This document shows positions 24,663-32,484 of a DNA stretch of 64,000 bases, piece after piece. The position numbers and the translations under genes were made by a program. The stretch's first letter is position 1. Every line of letters starts with the position of its first letter. Source of the DNA: Palsa-739 sp035532535 (GTDB taxonomy: Bacteria > Actinomycetota > Thermoleophilia > Gaiellales > Gaiellaceae); contig DATKQT010000021.1 in NCBI GenBank assembly GCA_035532535.1, forward strand, positions 28,364 through 92,363, read 5' to 3'. The notes below the pieces were generated by a model, which saw only the letters and a list, made by a program, of their open reading frames with translations, was not told the origin of the DNA and did no database searches.

Positions 24663-25520
24663 GTGGCCGGAGAGATGACCAAGGCGGCGATCGCCTCGCA
24701 GCCGGAATGGCTGGCGCAGGTGCCGGCCGATCGCCGCTTGCCCGACGGCGCCCGTATCCTCTTCACGGGCTGCGGCACTTCCTTCCACGCCGCGATGACG
24801 GGTGGAGACGCGGTGCAGGCGCTCGAGCTCGTGCTCGCGCCCGACCGCGAGGCCGACCTGCTCGTGCTCGTGTCGCACGAGGGTGAGACGGAGCAGACGC
24901 TCGAAGCGGCGCGTGCCTGGGCGGGTCCGAAGTGGCTCGTCACCGGCAAGCCGGACGGGCCGATCGCCGAACTGTGCGACGAGGTGATCGTGTGTACGCC
25001 CGCGATCGAGGAGAGCTGGTGCCACACGGCGAGCTATACGTGCGCGGTCGCCGCGATCGCGGCGTTGCGCGGCACGGACATCGCCTGGCTGCCGGCAGCG
25101 GTTGCCGAGGCGCTCGATGCCGACCTTCCCGGCTTCGGCGCGCAGGAGCGCTTCCTCGTCGCCGGGGCCGGGCCGAATCTGCCGACGGCGCACGAGGCGG
25201 TGCTGAAGCTGCGCGAGGGTGCCTGGGTCGCGGCCGAGGCGTACGAGACCGAGCAGCTGCTGCACGGCTACTTCGCAGCCGTCGACGAGTTCGTGCGCGC
25301 CTTCGTTCTCGACGGCGCGCGTGCCGAGGACGCTGTCGCCGGGTTGCAGGCGCTCGGCTGCGACGTCACGCTCGTCCCGACCCGCCATCCGGTCGTCGAC
25401 ATCGTCATGTTCCAGCGACTCACGGTCGGGATCGCGGACGCTCGCGGTCGCAACCCGGATCGCATCCGTCGCGACGATCCGCGCTGGGCGGACGCGGCTC
25501 AGCGGTCGCGTAGCCGATAG
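24663..25520 (+). CDS. SIS-domain protein (GlmS isomerase-like, AgaS/FrlB group)
   Basis: This 285-residue protein has two SIS sugar-isomerase domains. The first has the phosphate loop FTGCGTSFHAA and VSHEGETEQTLE; the second has VAGAGPNLPTAHEAVLKLRE followed by EAYETEQLLHG. It lacks the glutaminase domain of GlmS, so it handles a phosphosugar or a sugar-amine without glutamine. The ATG at 24675 is an alternative start. It is alone on the plus strand between two minus operons. Confidence 0.82.
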   Translation: MAGEMTKAAIASQPEWLAQVPADRRLPDGARILFTGCGTSFHAAMTGGDAVQALELVLAPDREADLLVLVSHEGETEQTLEAARAWAGPKWLVTGKPDGPIAELCDEVIVCTPAIEESWCHTASYTCAVAAIAALRGTDIAWLPAAVAEALDADLPGFGAQERFLVAGAGPNLPTAHEAVLKLREGAWVAAEAYETEQLLHGYFAAVDEFVRAFVLDGARAEDAVAGLQALGCDVTLVPTRHPVVDIVMFQRLTVGIADARGRNPDRIRRDDPRWADAAQRSRSR

Positions 25521-25550
25521 ACGAACCGCAGCGCTCGCCAGCCCTCGCTC

Positions 25551-26510
25551 TCAGGCACCGGCGAGGATCGCGCGCTCCTTGTCGCGTGAAAGCGTCGGGC
25601 GCTGCTCCCCGGCCGCGAGGCTCCACTCGAGCGTGTCGCGCGCTGTCTCCTCGAGCGGCCTGAACGCGATCCCCGCCGCGAGCGCGCGCGAGATGTCGGC
25701 CAGGCAGAGCCCCGCGTACTCGGTGCCGGGCAGCCAGAGCGGCAGCTCCATCCAGGGCTGCACCCCGGCGTCGAGGATCGGCTGGTCGTCCATCCACACG
25801 AGATGAGCGCCGCCCGCTATGCGCTCGAGCGCCTCACCGATCGTGAGCGGCTCGGCCGGCCCGGTGGCGTTGTAGACACCGCTCGTACGATCGGCCGCGA
25901 GTCGCACGAGGAACACGCCGAGGTCGCGCGCGTCGACGAATTGAACGGGCTGCGACGGCGATCCGGGCGCGAGCACGTCGCCGCCCTCGGCGAGCCGTCG
26001 CGGCCAGTACGTGAAGCGGTCGGTGGGATCGTGCGGGCCGACGATGAGGCCGGCCCGTGCAATCGCGACCCTGTCGCCGAACACATCGCGCAGCGTGCGC
26101 TCCGAGCCGACCTTGAGGTTGCCGTACAGCTCGGGGTCGAACGCCTCCGGCTCCTGCTCCGGCGGCTCGTACAGCGGGGACTCCTCGGTGATCGGCTGCG
26201 AGGCGTCGGAGTACACGGAGATGGTGGAGACGAAGACGTAATGGTCGACCGCGCCCGCGACCCTCTCGGCGCGGCGGCGCGTGTGGCGCGGCAGCTGCGT
26301 CGGGTCGAGGTCGATCGCCGCGTCCCAGGAGCGGCCCTCGAGTGCGTCCAGGTCGCCGGTGAGGTCGACCGTGATCGTCTCGACTTCGGGAAAGAGGCCG
26401 GGGTTCGTCGTGCCGCGGTTGACGAGCGTGACCTCGTGCCCGTCGGCGAGCGCGGCGTCGACCGCCGCCCGGCCGAGGAACTTCGTCCCGCCGAAGACAA
26501 GGATCTTCAC
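25551..26510 (-). CDS. NAD-dependent epimerase/dehydratase (extended SDR)
   Basis: This 319-residue protein has a Rossmann start KILVFGGTKFLGRAAVDAAL with the GGTxFLG nucleotide loop, VFVSTISVYSD with the catalytic Ser-Tyr region, and YGNLKVGSE as the likely Y-x3-K site. The family also includes mRNA-binding-like CSP41 relatives, so a non-catalytic role is possible. The GTG start overlaps the M20 stop by 4 bp, making it the last gene of the class V aminotransferase / M20 / SDR operon. Confidence 0.87.
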   Translation of the reverse strand: MKILVFGGTKFLGRAAVDAALADGHEVTLVNRGTTNPGLFPEVETITVDLTGDLDALEGRSWDAAIDLDPTQLPRHTRRRAERVAGAVDHYVFVSTISVYSDASQPITEESPLYEPPEQEPEAFDPELYGNLKVGSERTLRDVFGDRVAIARAGLIVGPHDPTDRFTYWPRRLAEGGDVLAPGSPSQPVQFVDARDLGVFLVRLAADRTSGVYNATGPAEPLTIGEALERIAGGAHLVWMDDQPILDAGVQPWMELPLWLPGTEYAGLCLADISRALAAGIAFRPLEETARDTLEWSLAAGEQRPTLSRDKERAILAGA

Positions 26511-27808
26511 CCGGCGTAGCGCTCGAGCACGCGGCCGACCGCCTCGGCGCCGAAGCGAATCGAGTCTGCCGGCACGCGCTCGTCCGCCGCATGGATGAGC
26601 TTCGTGAACTCGAAGCCGTCGGGCAGGTCGAGCGGCAGGAAGCCGTACGTCTGGATGCCGATCTTCGCGAAGAACCTTCCGTCGGTGACGCCGACCTGCA
26701 GCATCGGTGTCGGCACGCAGCCGGGATCCAGCTCCTGCAGGACCGACGAGAGGAGCGGCAGCTGCGACAGGTCGGGCTCCGCCGGATACGGATCGTGCCG
26801 CAGCACCTCGAGCTCGAGGTCGGTGCCAACGAGCGTCTGGATCTCGCGGATGACATCGCCCGGGCCGTAGCCGGGGAGCGAGCGCGCATCGAGCTCGAGT
26901 TCGATCTCCGAGGGCACGACGTTGATCTTCACGCCGCCATGCACGATCGTCGCGGTCACCGTGTTGCGCAGCGCGCGATCGAGGATGCGCAGCTCCGGCA
27001 CCGGCGCGCGCAGGGTCAGCTCGGCGAGCCGTGGGTCGAGCAGCGACCGGAGCACGAGCGACTGCGGACGCGGCAGCGCGTCCGCCATCGCCTCGATCCA
27101 CGCGCGCGCCACCGGCGTCACGTGCACCGGCAGGCGGCCGGAGTCGAGCCGCGCCAGGATCCGCCCCGCCTTGCCCATCGCCGCGCCCTTCACGCCCATG
27201 GCGGCGTGGCCGCCCGGCCCGCGCACGCGTCCGCGCAGCCAACAGATCTGCTTCTCCGCCACCTGGATGGGGTAGAAGCGCTTGCCCGAGATCGTCTGCT
27301 TCGCGCCGCCGAACTCTCCGAGCGAGTGGCGTACGCCCTCGAACAGCTCGGCGTGTTCGTCAGCAAGGTACTTCGCGCCGAACTCGCCGCCGTTCTCTTC
27401 GTCGCTCAGCACCGCGAGGATGAGGTCGCCCCGCGGCTTCAGCTCGCCGCGCGCCGCGCGGAGGAACGCGTCCACGAGCATCGCCACGCCGCCCTTCATG
27501 TCGAGCGCGCCGCGCCCCCAGACCCAGCCGTCGACGAGCTCACCCCCGAACGGAGGCTGCGCCCAGTCCTGGTTCAGGGTGGTGACGACGTCGACGTGGC
27601 CGTACAGCAGAAGCGGAGGCGCCTCGCCCGCGCCCCGCACGCGCGCGATGAGATTCGGCCGCCCCTCGTCCTTCGCGACGATGCGCGTCTCCACGCCCGC
27701 CTCTTCGACGAGCCGCTGCACGTGCGCGATGCACGCTGTCTCGTTCCCAGGCGGATTGGTCGTGTCGAAGCGGATGAGGTCGCGCAGCAGCTCGACGACG
27801 TCCGTCAC
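26507..27808 (-). CDS. M20 family metallopeptidase/deacylase (ArgE/DapE type)
   Basis: This 433-residue protein has zinc-site motifs LLYGHVDVV, WGRGALDMKGGVAM (bridging Asp) and SDEENGGEFG (general-base Glu and ligand). A dimerisation domain follows, and a late His ligand lies in LIHAADERV. It hydrolyses an N-acyl amino acid or dipeptide. It sits between the class V aminotransferase and SDR genes with 4-bp overlaps at each end, so the three act together, but the pathway is unclear. Confidence 0.92.
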   Translation of the reverse strand: MTDVVELLRDLIRFDTTNPPGNETACIAHVQRLVEEAGVETRIVAKDEGRPNLIARVRGAGEAPPLLLYGHVDVVTTLNQDWAQPPFGGELVDGWVWGRGALDMKGGVAMLVDAFLRAARGELKPRGDLILAVLSDEENGGEFGAKYLADEHAELFEGVRHSLGEFGGAKQTISGKRFYPIQVAEKQICWLRGRVRGPGGHAAMGVKGAAMGKAGRILARLDSGRLPVHVTPVARAWIEAMADALPRPQSLVLRSLLDPRLAELTLRAPVPELRILDRALRNTVTATIVHGGVKINVVPSEIELELDARSLPGYGPGDVIREIQTLVGTDLELEVLRHDPYPAEPDLSQLPLLSSVLQELDPGCVPTPMLQVGVTDGRFFAKIGIQTYGFLPLDLPDGFEFTKLIHAADERVPADSIRFGAEAVGRVLERYAG

Positions 27809-28998
27809 GCCATCGCCTCCAGCGCCCGGACGAGCCGGTCGACCTCGGCGATCGTGTTGTAGTGCACGAAGCCGGCGCGCACGGCGCCGTCTTCTCCGAG
27901 GCCGAGGCGGTCCATCACCTCGACCGCGTAGTAGTTCCCGTCCCAGACGGCGATGTCGAGCTGACCGAGCCGCTCGGCGACGGTGCGCGGCGGAACGCCG
28001 TGGACGTTGAATGCGAACGTCGGCACGCGCCCGTCCATCGTTCGGAGCCCGTACAGCGTGCAGTTGTCGGGAAGGCAGGCGAGGAAGCGGGTGCCGAGCG
28101 CGCGTTCATGCGCCCGGATCGCGTCCCAGCCGATCGAGTCGACGTACTCGACCGCGGCGGCGAAGCCTGCGAGCAGCTCGTGCGCGAGCGTTCCCGTCTC
28201 GAAGCGGTGGTGCGCGGGTCGCACCTTGTACGTGCGCCATGACTCCGCGAGCTCGGCACGGACGAACGCGACCCCCAGGTGCGGGCCGAAGTACTTGTAC
28301 GGGGAACAGAGAAGGACGTCGACGCCGAGTGCCGTCACGTCGATCGGCCCGTGCGGGGCGTAGTGCACGGCGTCGGCCCAAGCAAGCGCACCCGCTTCGT
28401 GCGCGAGCTCGGCGATGCGGCGGGCGTCGACCGTCGTGCCGACGGCGTTGGAGGCGAGCGGGAACGCGACCACGCGCGTGCGATCGGTCAGCTGCCGTTC
28501 CAGGTCGGAAAGGTCGAGCGTCGTGTCGTCGTGGATGTCCGCGAAGCGGACGGTGAGGTCGAGGTCGTGCGCGAGCTCGAGCCACGGGGAGACGTTGCCG
28601 TCGTGGTCGAGGCGCGTGACGACGATCTCGTCCCCGGCCTTCAGCGTCCGGCCGACGGTGCGCGACAGCGCGAAGTTGAGCGTCGTCATGTTCGCGCCGA
28701 AGATCGTCTCGTCCGGCTCGCACCAGAGGAACTGCGCGGCAGCGACGCGCGCCTGCGCGACGAGGGCGTCGCTGCGGCGGCTGTTGGCGAAGTGGCCGCC
28801 GAGATTCGCGTTCGACTCGCGCAGATAGGTGGCGACCGCGTCGATGACCGAGTCCGGGCATTGCGTGCCGCCCGGCCCGTCGAAGAAGGCGATGGGACTG
28901 CTCAGAGCCGAAAAGCGCGCGCGGACGGCGTCGATGTCGAACGAATGTGGTCCGGGGACAGGATTCATCCTGTCCCCAGCGTTCGATTCCACCGCCAC
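27805..28998 (-). CDS. Class V aminotransferase (cysteine desulfurase/isopenicillin epimerase-like)
   Basis: This 397-residue PLP enzyme has DGPGGTQCPDSV at the N-terminus, DHDGNVSPW, WADAVHYAPHGPID (PLP-ring Asp) and CSPYKYFGPHLG with the PLP Lys. The family covers SufS/CsdA-like desulfurases and selenocysteine lyases. No Cys sits at the usual SufS active-site loop, so a CsdB-like or epimerase-like activity is possible. I keep the GTG at 28998 because TAGTGT lies 6 nt upstream; the ATG at 28968 is an alternative. A 10-bp hairpin lies in the first codons. Confidence 0.85.
   Translation of the reverse strand: MAVESNAGDRMNPVPGPHSFDIDAVRARFSALSSPIAFFDGPGGTQCPDSVIDAVATYLRESNANLGGHFANSRRSDALVAQARVAAAQFLWCEPDETIFGANMTTLNFALSRTVGRTLKAGDEIVVTRLDHDGNVSPWLELAHDLDLTVRFADIHDDTTLDLSDLERQLTDRTRVVAFPLASNAVGTTVDARRIAELAHEAGALAWADAVHYAPHGPIDVTALGVDVLLCSPYKYFGPHLGVAFVRAELAESWRTYKVRPAHHRFETGTLAHELLAGFAAAVEYVDSIGWDAIRAHERALGTRFLACLPDNCTLYGLRTMDGRVPTFAFNVHGVPPRTVAERLGQLDIAVWDGNYYAVEVMDRLGLGEDGAVRAGFVHYNTIAEVDRLVRALEAMA
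28954..28977 (-). promoter_or_regulatory. Perfect hairpin over the early codons of the class V aminotransferase gene
   Basis: ggggacagga / ttca / tcctgtcccc: a perfect 10-bp stem with a 4-nt loop. On the mRNA the internal ATG at 28966-28968 and its purine-rich upstream bases lie in this hairpin, about 20 nt from the predicted 5' end. Confidence 0.5.
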
Positions 28999-29004
28999 GG
29001 CCGG

Positions 29005-29014
29005 ACACTACCCT
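29005..29014. promoter_or_regulatory. Overlapping divergent -10 elements sharing one TA
   Basis: TAGTGT on the minus strand (29005-29010) is 6 nt from the GTG at 28998. TACCCT on the plus strand (29009-29014) is 7 nt from the clpS ATG at 29022. They share bases 29009-29010. Confidence 0.5.
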
Positions 29015-29021
29015 GTCGCCC

Positions 29022-29312
29022 ATGAGCACCCTCGCACCTCCGAAGGAGCGTCTCGACCGCGGCGACCGCAGCGGGCTCGGCCGCGCCTGGCGCGTGATCG
29101 TGCTCAACGACGACCACAACACGTTCGACGGCGTCGCGTTCGCGCTTTCGTCCGTCCTCCCCGGCGTCGACTTCGACGCGGGCATGCGCCTCGCCACCCG
29201 GATCGACCGCTCGGGACAGGCGATCGTGTGGTCGGGCGAGCGCGAGCAGGCGGAGTTGTACTGGGAACAGCTCGCCGGACATGGGCTGACGATGGCGCCG
29301 CTGGAAGACTGA
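29022..29312 (+). CDS. clpS: ClpS, ATP-dependent Clp protease adaptor
   Basis: This 96-residue protein has RVIVLNDDHNTFDGV, the ClpS core that binds N-degron residues, with the conserved Asn-Asp pair. The C-terminal half is shorter than in E. coli ClpS but fits actinobacterial forms. It brings N-end-rule substrates to ClpC/ClpA-ClpP. The ATG at 29022 has a leaderless -10; a longer frame upstream is shadow. It is followed by a 65-residue gene of unknown function. Confidence 0.9.
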   Translation: MSTLAPPKERLDRGDRSGLGRAWRVIVLNDDHNTFDGVAFALSSVLPGVDFDAGMRLATRIDRSGQAIVWSGEREQAELYWEQLAGHGLTMAPLED

Positions 29313-29331
29313 TGCCGTCCGGACCCGGACC

Positions 29332-29337
29332 TAGGCT
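29332..29337 (+). promoter_or_regulatory. -10 element TAGGCT, leaderless promoter
   Basis: TANNNT hexamer 8 nt before the GTG at 29346. It favours that start over the GTG at 29340. Confidence 0.4.
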
Positions 29338-29345
29338 TCGTGGTC

Positions 29346-29543
29346 GTGCGACGCCTGCGGTCGCTGTCGGAGGACGAGTGCTACGCCCGCTGCTACCGGG
29401 GCTGGGAGCCGACGGTCACCGTCGTCAAGCTCGAGCCGCGCCGCCCGCGCTACCCGCTGCCCGTCTCCGGGGAGATGCTCCGCCAGATCTTCGAGGAGCG
29501 GATCGACGCACGGGTGGTGGACGAAGAGCTCGACGCTGCGTAA
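29346..29543 (+). CDS. Small conserved protein downstream of ClpS
   Basis: This 65-residue protein has RSLSEDECYARCYRGWEPTV, with two Cys three residues apart and a Trp, then a basic strand and an amphipathic helix (EMLRQIFEERID). I do not recognise it. Close coupling to clpS suggests a linked role, or simply co-regulation. A GTG at 29340 is possible but lies only 2 nt from the -10 element. Confidence 0.6.
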   Translation: MRRLRSLSEDECYARCYRGWEPTVTVVKLEPRRPRYPLPVSGEMLRQIFEERIDARVVDEELDAA

Positions 29544-29618
29544 GGCCGCGCGAAGTGCTCCGCACTTGGAAGTTCGCCTCCGCGTAAGCCGGCTCTGCCC
29601 GGCTTAGGCTGCGGCCTT
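29542..29618. terminator. Compound cruciform terminator between convergent genes
   Basis: An outer stem, aaggccgc (29542-29549) with gcggcctt (29611-29618), encloses two further hairpins: aagtgc-tcc-gcactt (29553-29567) and taagccgg-ctctgc-ccggctta (29585-29606). The whole gap between the plus gene ending at 29543 and mug ending at 29618 is one three-way junction. The same two inner arms recur in the hairpin cluster at 62310. Confidence 0.65.
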
Positions 29619-30136
29619 CAGGAATGCGCGAGTGCCAGCATCGCAAGCTCGCGGAACCAAAACAGCCGCTCATCCCACGGGACTGCCGCGTTCGCCGGTG
29701 ATGTGGACGGGAGTACGAACAGCTTCGTCCCCACGAGCCTGCGGGTTTGCGCGCCGAGCTTCGGCCGCTCGCCGTACGCGCCGCGATAGGCCTCCTTGCC
29801 GACGAACGCGATCCAGCCGGGATGGAGCTCGCTCGCGATTCCTTCCAGCCGTTCGGCCGCCCCGGCGAAGTCGGCGCGCCGCAAGTCGCCTGAGCCCGGC
29901 GTCGTGCGCGGCGCCGCGTTCGTGACGCCGATCCGCTCCGTCAGCAGCCCGAACTGCTCGCTCGGCTCAAGCAGGCGCGACGTGAAGCCCGCCGCATGCA
30001 GGAGCCGCCAGAAGTCGTTGCGCGGATTGGCGAAGTGCGCATGCGCGGCCGCCGACACGCGACCCGGGTTGATCCCGCAGAAGACGACCCGGAGGCCGGG
30101 CGCCAGGACATCCGGTATGGCGCTTAGCTCCTCCAA
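29618..30136 (-). CDS. mug: G/U mismatch-specific uracil/thymine-DNA glycosylase
   Basis: This 172-residue protein has FCGINPGRVSA (the GINPG active-site motif of the Mug/TDG family), NPRNDFWRLLH, GVTNAAPRTTP and LPSTSPANA (the second active-site loop). It removes U or T from G mismatches and related damaged bases. It overlaps nadE by 13 bp and is probably translated from the same message. Confidence 0.92.
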   Translation of the reverse strand: MEELSAIPDVLAPGLRVVFCGINPGRVSAAAHAHFANPRNDFWRLLHAAGFTSRLLEPSEQFGLLTERIGVTNAAPRTTPGSGDLRRADFAGAAERLEGIASELHPGWIAFVGKEAYRGAYGERPKLGAQTRRLVGTKLFVLPSTSPANAAVPWDERLFWFRELAMLALAHS

Positions 30137-31701
30137 AGGTTCGTGATCGGCGTCCGCCGATCGCGCCCGAATGCCTTCGGGCGCAGTCGTACGCCGGGAG
30201 GCGCCTGGCGGCGCTTGTACTCGGCGCGATCGATCATCGCCACCGCGCGCTCGACGACGTCGGGGTCGAAGCCGTCCGCCGACAGCTCCTCGAGCGTGCG
30301 GTCCTCCTCGACGTACGCCTCCAGCACCCGGTCGAGTGCCGGGTAGGGCGGGAGGGAGTCCTCGTCCAGTTGGTCGTCGCGCAGCTCGGCACTCGGCGCT
30401 CGGTCGATGATCGACTGCGGAATCGTCCCGAGATGCCTCGCGAGCCGGAAGACGTCGGTCTTGTACACGTCCTTCAGCAGTGCGAAGCCGCCGGCCATGT
30501 CGCCGTACAGCGTCGCGTAGCCGACGGAGAGCTCCGACTTGTTGCCGGTGGCGACGAGCAGCCAGCCGAACTTGTTCGAGAGCGCCATGAGCAGCGTGCC
30601 GCGGATCCTCGCCTGGAGGTTCTCCTCCGTCAGATCGGGCTCACGGCCGGCGAAGAACGGCCCGAGCACCGAGAGGTAGGTCTCGAACACGGACTCGATC
30701 TCGATCTCCTGGAACCCTGCGTCGAGATCCTTCGCGAGCCGGCGCGCGTCGGTGCGCGTCGCCTCGGAGGAGAAGCGCGACGGCATCGACACGCAGTGCA
30801 CCGACTGCGGGCCGAGCGCCTCGACCGCGAGCGCCGCGACGACCGCCGAGTCGATGCCGCCCGAGACGCCGACGAGCACCTGCGAGAAGCCGTTCTTGCG
30901 CACGTAGTCCTGCAGGCCGAGCACGAGCGCCTGGCGCATCTGCTCGAGCTCGTCCGCGAAGGCCGCGATCGGCCCTGGGGCGTCGAGATCGACGACGAGC
31001 AGCGCTTCCACGAACCCGGGTGCGCGCGCGATCACCTCGCCGCGTTCGTCGATCACGCAGGAGTGCCCGTCGAAGAGCAGCTCGTCCTGGCCGCCGACGG
31101 TGTTGCAGAACGCGACGTATGCGTTGTTGTCGCGCGCGCGTGTGCGGAACATCTCCTCGCGGGAGCGGTCCTTGCCGATGTGGAACGGCGACGCCGAGAT
31201 GTTGACGAGCAGCCGCGCGCCCAGCTGCGCCAGCTTCGACGCCGGCGGCCCTGGCCGCCACATGTCCTCGCAGACGGTGACGCCGACCTTCGTCTCTCCG
31301 ACCTCGATCGGCGCGGCGTTCGTGCCCGGCGTGAAATACCGCACCTCGTCGAAGACGCCGTAGTTGGGGAGGAGCTGCTTGCGCGCACGCTCCTTCACCT
31401 CGCCGTCGGCGCAGACGGCGGCGACGTTGTAGAGGTGGCCACCGTCGGCGTGCGGCGCCCCGACGATCGCGACGATGCCGTGGACGGCAGCCGCGATCTG
31501 CTCGAGCGACTCCTCGGCGGCACGGACGAAGCCCGGCCGGAGGAGCAGGTCCTCCGGCGGATATCCGGTCACCGCGAGCTCGGGAAACACCGCGAGATCC
31601 GCGCCTGCGGCCTTCGCCCGTTCGAGCCGGTCGAGGATGAGCGCCCGGTTCCCGGCCAGGTCTCCGACAGTGGGGTCGATCTGGGCGAGGGCGAGTCTCA
31701 C
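30124..31701 (-). CDS. nadE: Glutamine-dependent NAD+ synthetase
   Basis: This 525-residue fusion has an N-terminal nitrilase-type glutaminase with catalytic Glu (FPELAVTGYPPED), Lys (RKQLLPNYGVF) and Cys (VTVCEDMWRPG). The C-terminal synthetase has the P-loop GVSGGIDSAVVAAL. It amidates deamido-NAD at the end of NAD synthesis. The GTG start has TAGTCT 7 nt upstream, and an inverted repeat spans the start codon and -10 (31694-31713), which could be a regulator site. Confidence 0.96.
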   Translation of the reverse strand: MRLALAQIDPTVGDLAGNRALILDRLERAKAAGADLAVFPELAVTGYPPEDLLLRPGFVRAAEESLEQIAAAVHGIVAIVGAPHADGGHLYNVAAVCADGEVKERARKQLLPNYGVFDEVRYFTPGTNAAPIEVGETKVGVTVCEDMWRPGPPASKLAQLGARLLVNISASPFHIGKDRSREEMFRTRARDNNAYVAFCNTVGGQDELLFDGHSCVIDERGEVIARAPGFVEALLVVDLDAPGPIAAFADELEQMRQALVLGLQDYVRKNGFSQVLVGVSGGIDSAVVAALAVEALGPQSVHCVSMPSRFSSEATRTDARRLAKDLDAGFQEIEIESVFETYLSVLGPFFAGREPDLTEENLQARIRGTLLMALSNKFGWLLVATGNKSELSVGYATLYGDMAGGFALLKDVYKTDVFRLARHLGTIPQSIIDRAPSAELRDDQLDEDSLPPYPALDRVLEAYVEEDRTLEELSADGFDPDVVERAVAMIDRAEYKRRQAPPGVRLRPKAFGRDRRTPITNLWRS

Positions 31702-31714
31702 AGGTTTGAGACTA
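31694..31714 (-). promoter_or_regulatory. nadE leaderless promoter with overlapping 7-bp inverted repeat
   Basis: -10 TAGTCT at 31709-31714, 7 nt from the GTG. Inverted repeat agtctca-caggtt-tgagact at 31694-31713 covers both start codon and -10. Confidence 0.45.
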
Positions 31715-31728
31715 TCAGGCGAAAACCG

Positions 31729-32484
31729 CTAGCGGCGGAGCCGGATCGCGTTCAGGTCGTCCTCGAGGATCGCGTCGACCCGCTGACGGAGCTCCTCCGG
31801 CGGGTCATGTTCCGCATGGAGATATCGCCCGGCGAGCGCATCGAACTCGCCCGTCGCGAGCGCGTGCACGAGCCGCGGCGCGCATTCCGGCGGCGTCCAC
31901 GGTGCGTCGTCGCCGAGCCAGGATGTCATCGAGGTCTGTACGAGCCCGGGCGAGATCGAAAACACGACCACGTTCTGCGGCGTCAGCGAGGCAGCGAGCA
32001 CCTCGGAGAAGCGATGGACGGCCGCCTTGCTCGCCGGGTACGCGGTGCTGCTCGGGCCGCCCCGCGGCGGCAGGTACGCGGAGCCGGACGCGACGTTGAC
32101 GATGCGGCCGCCGCCGCGCTCGATCATCAGGGGCGCGAACGCGCGGCAGCACATGTACGTGCCGAGGACGTTCACCTCGAACGTGTGCCACCACGCGTCG
32201 AGGTCGCCGAGCGGATCCTCCGGCCCGGAGATGCCGGCGTTGTTCACGAGCAGGTCGACCGCGCCGACGTCGCCGCACCAGCGTGCAACGTCTTCGCGCT
32301 TCGAGACGTCGCCGACGAGCGCGCGCCCGCCGATCTCCTCCGCGACCGCGCGGACCTCCTCGGCGGTGCGGCCTGTGACAACGACGTGCATGCCGGCACG
32401 AGCGAGCTCCCGCGCGATGTTCGCGCCGATGCCGCGACCGCCGCCGGTCACGAGGGCCGTTCCGCGCAGTTCAGCTGACAGCAT
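31729..32484 (-). CDS. Short-chain dehydrogenase/reductase
   Basis: This 251-residue classical SDR has TGGGRGIGANIARE (NAD(P) loop), NNAGISG, the catalytic Ser in VNVASGSA, and YPASKAAVHRF with Y-x3-K. It probably oxidises or reduces a hydroxyacyl or keto compound. The ATG at 32484 overlaps the acyl-CoA synthetase gene by 14 bp, so both act in one operon. Confidence 0.9.
   Translation of the reverse strand: MLSAELRGTALVTGGGRGIGANIARELARAGMHVVVTGRTAEEVRAVAEEIGGRALVGDVSKREDVARWCGDVGAVDLLVNNAGISGPEDPLGDLDAWWHTFEVNVLGTYMCCRAFAPLMIERGGGRIVNVASGSAYLPPRGGPSSTAYPASKAAVHRFSEVLAASLTPQNVVVFSISPGLVQTSMTSWLGDDAPWTPPECAPRLVHALATGEFDALAGRYLHAEHDPPEELRQRVDAILEDDLNAIRLRR

Noticed and set aside
27805..28998. 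Naming the class V aminotransferase as SufS
   Set aside because: The active-site Cys loop and the suf neighbours are absent, so only family level is supported.
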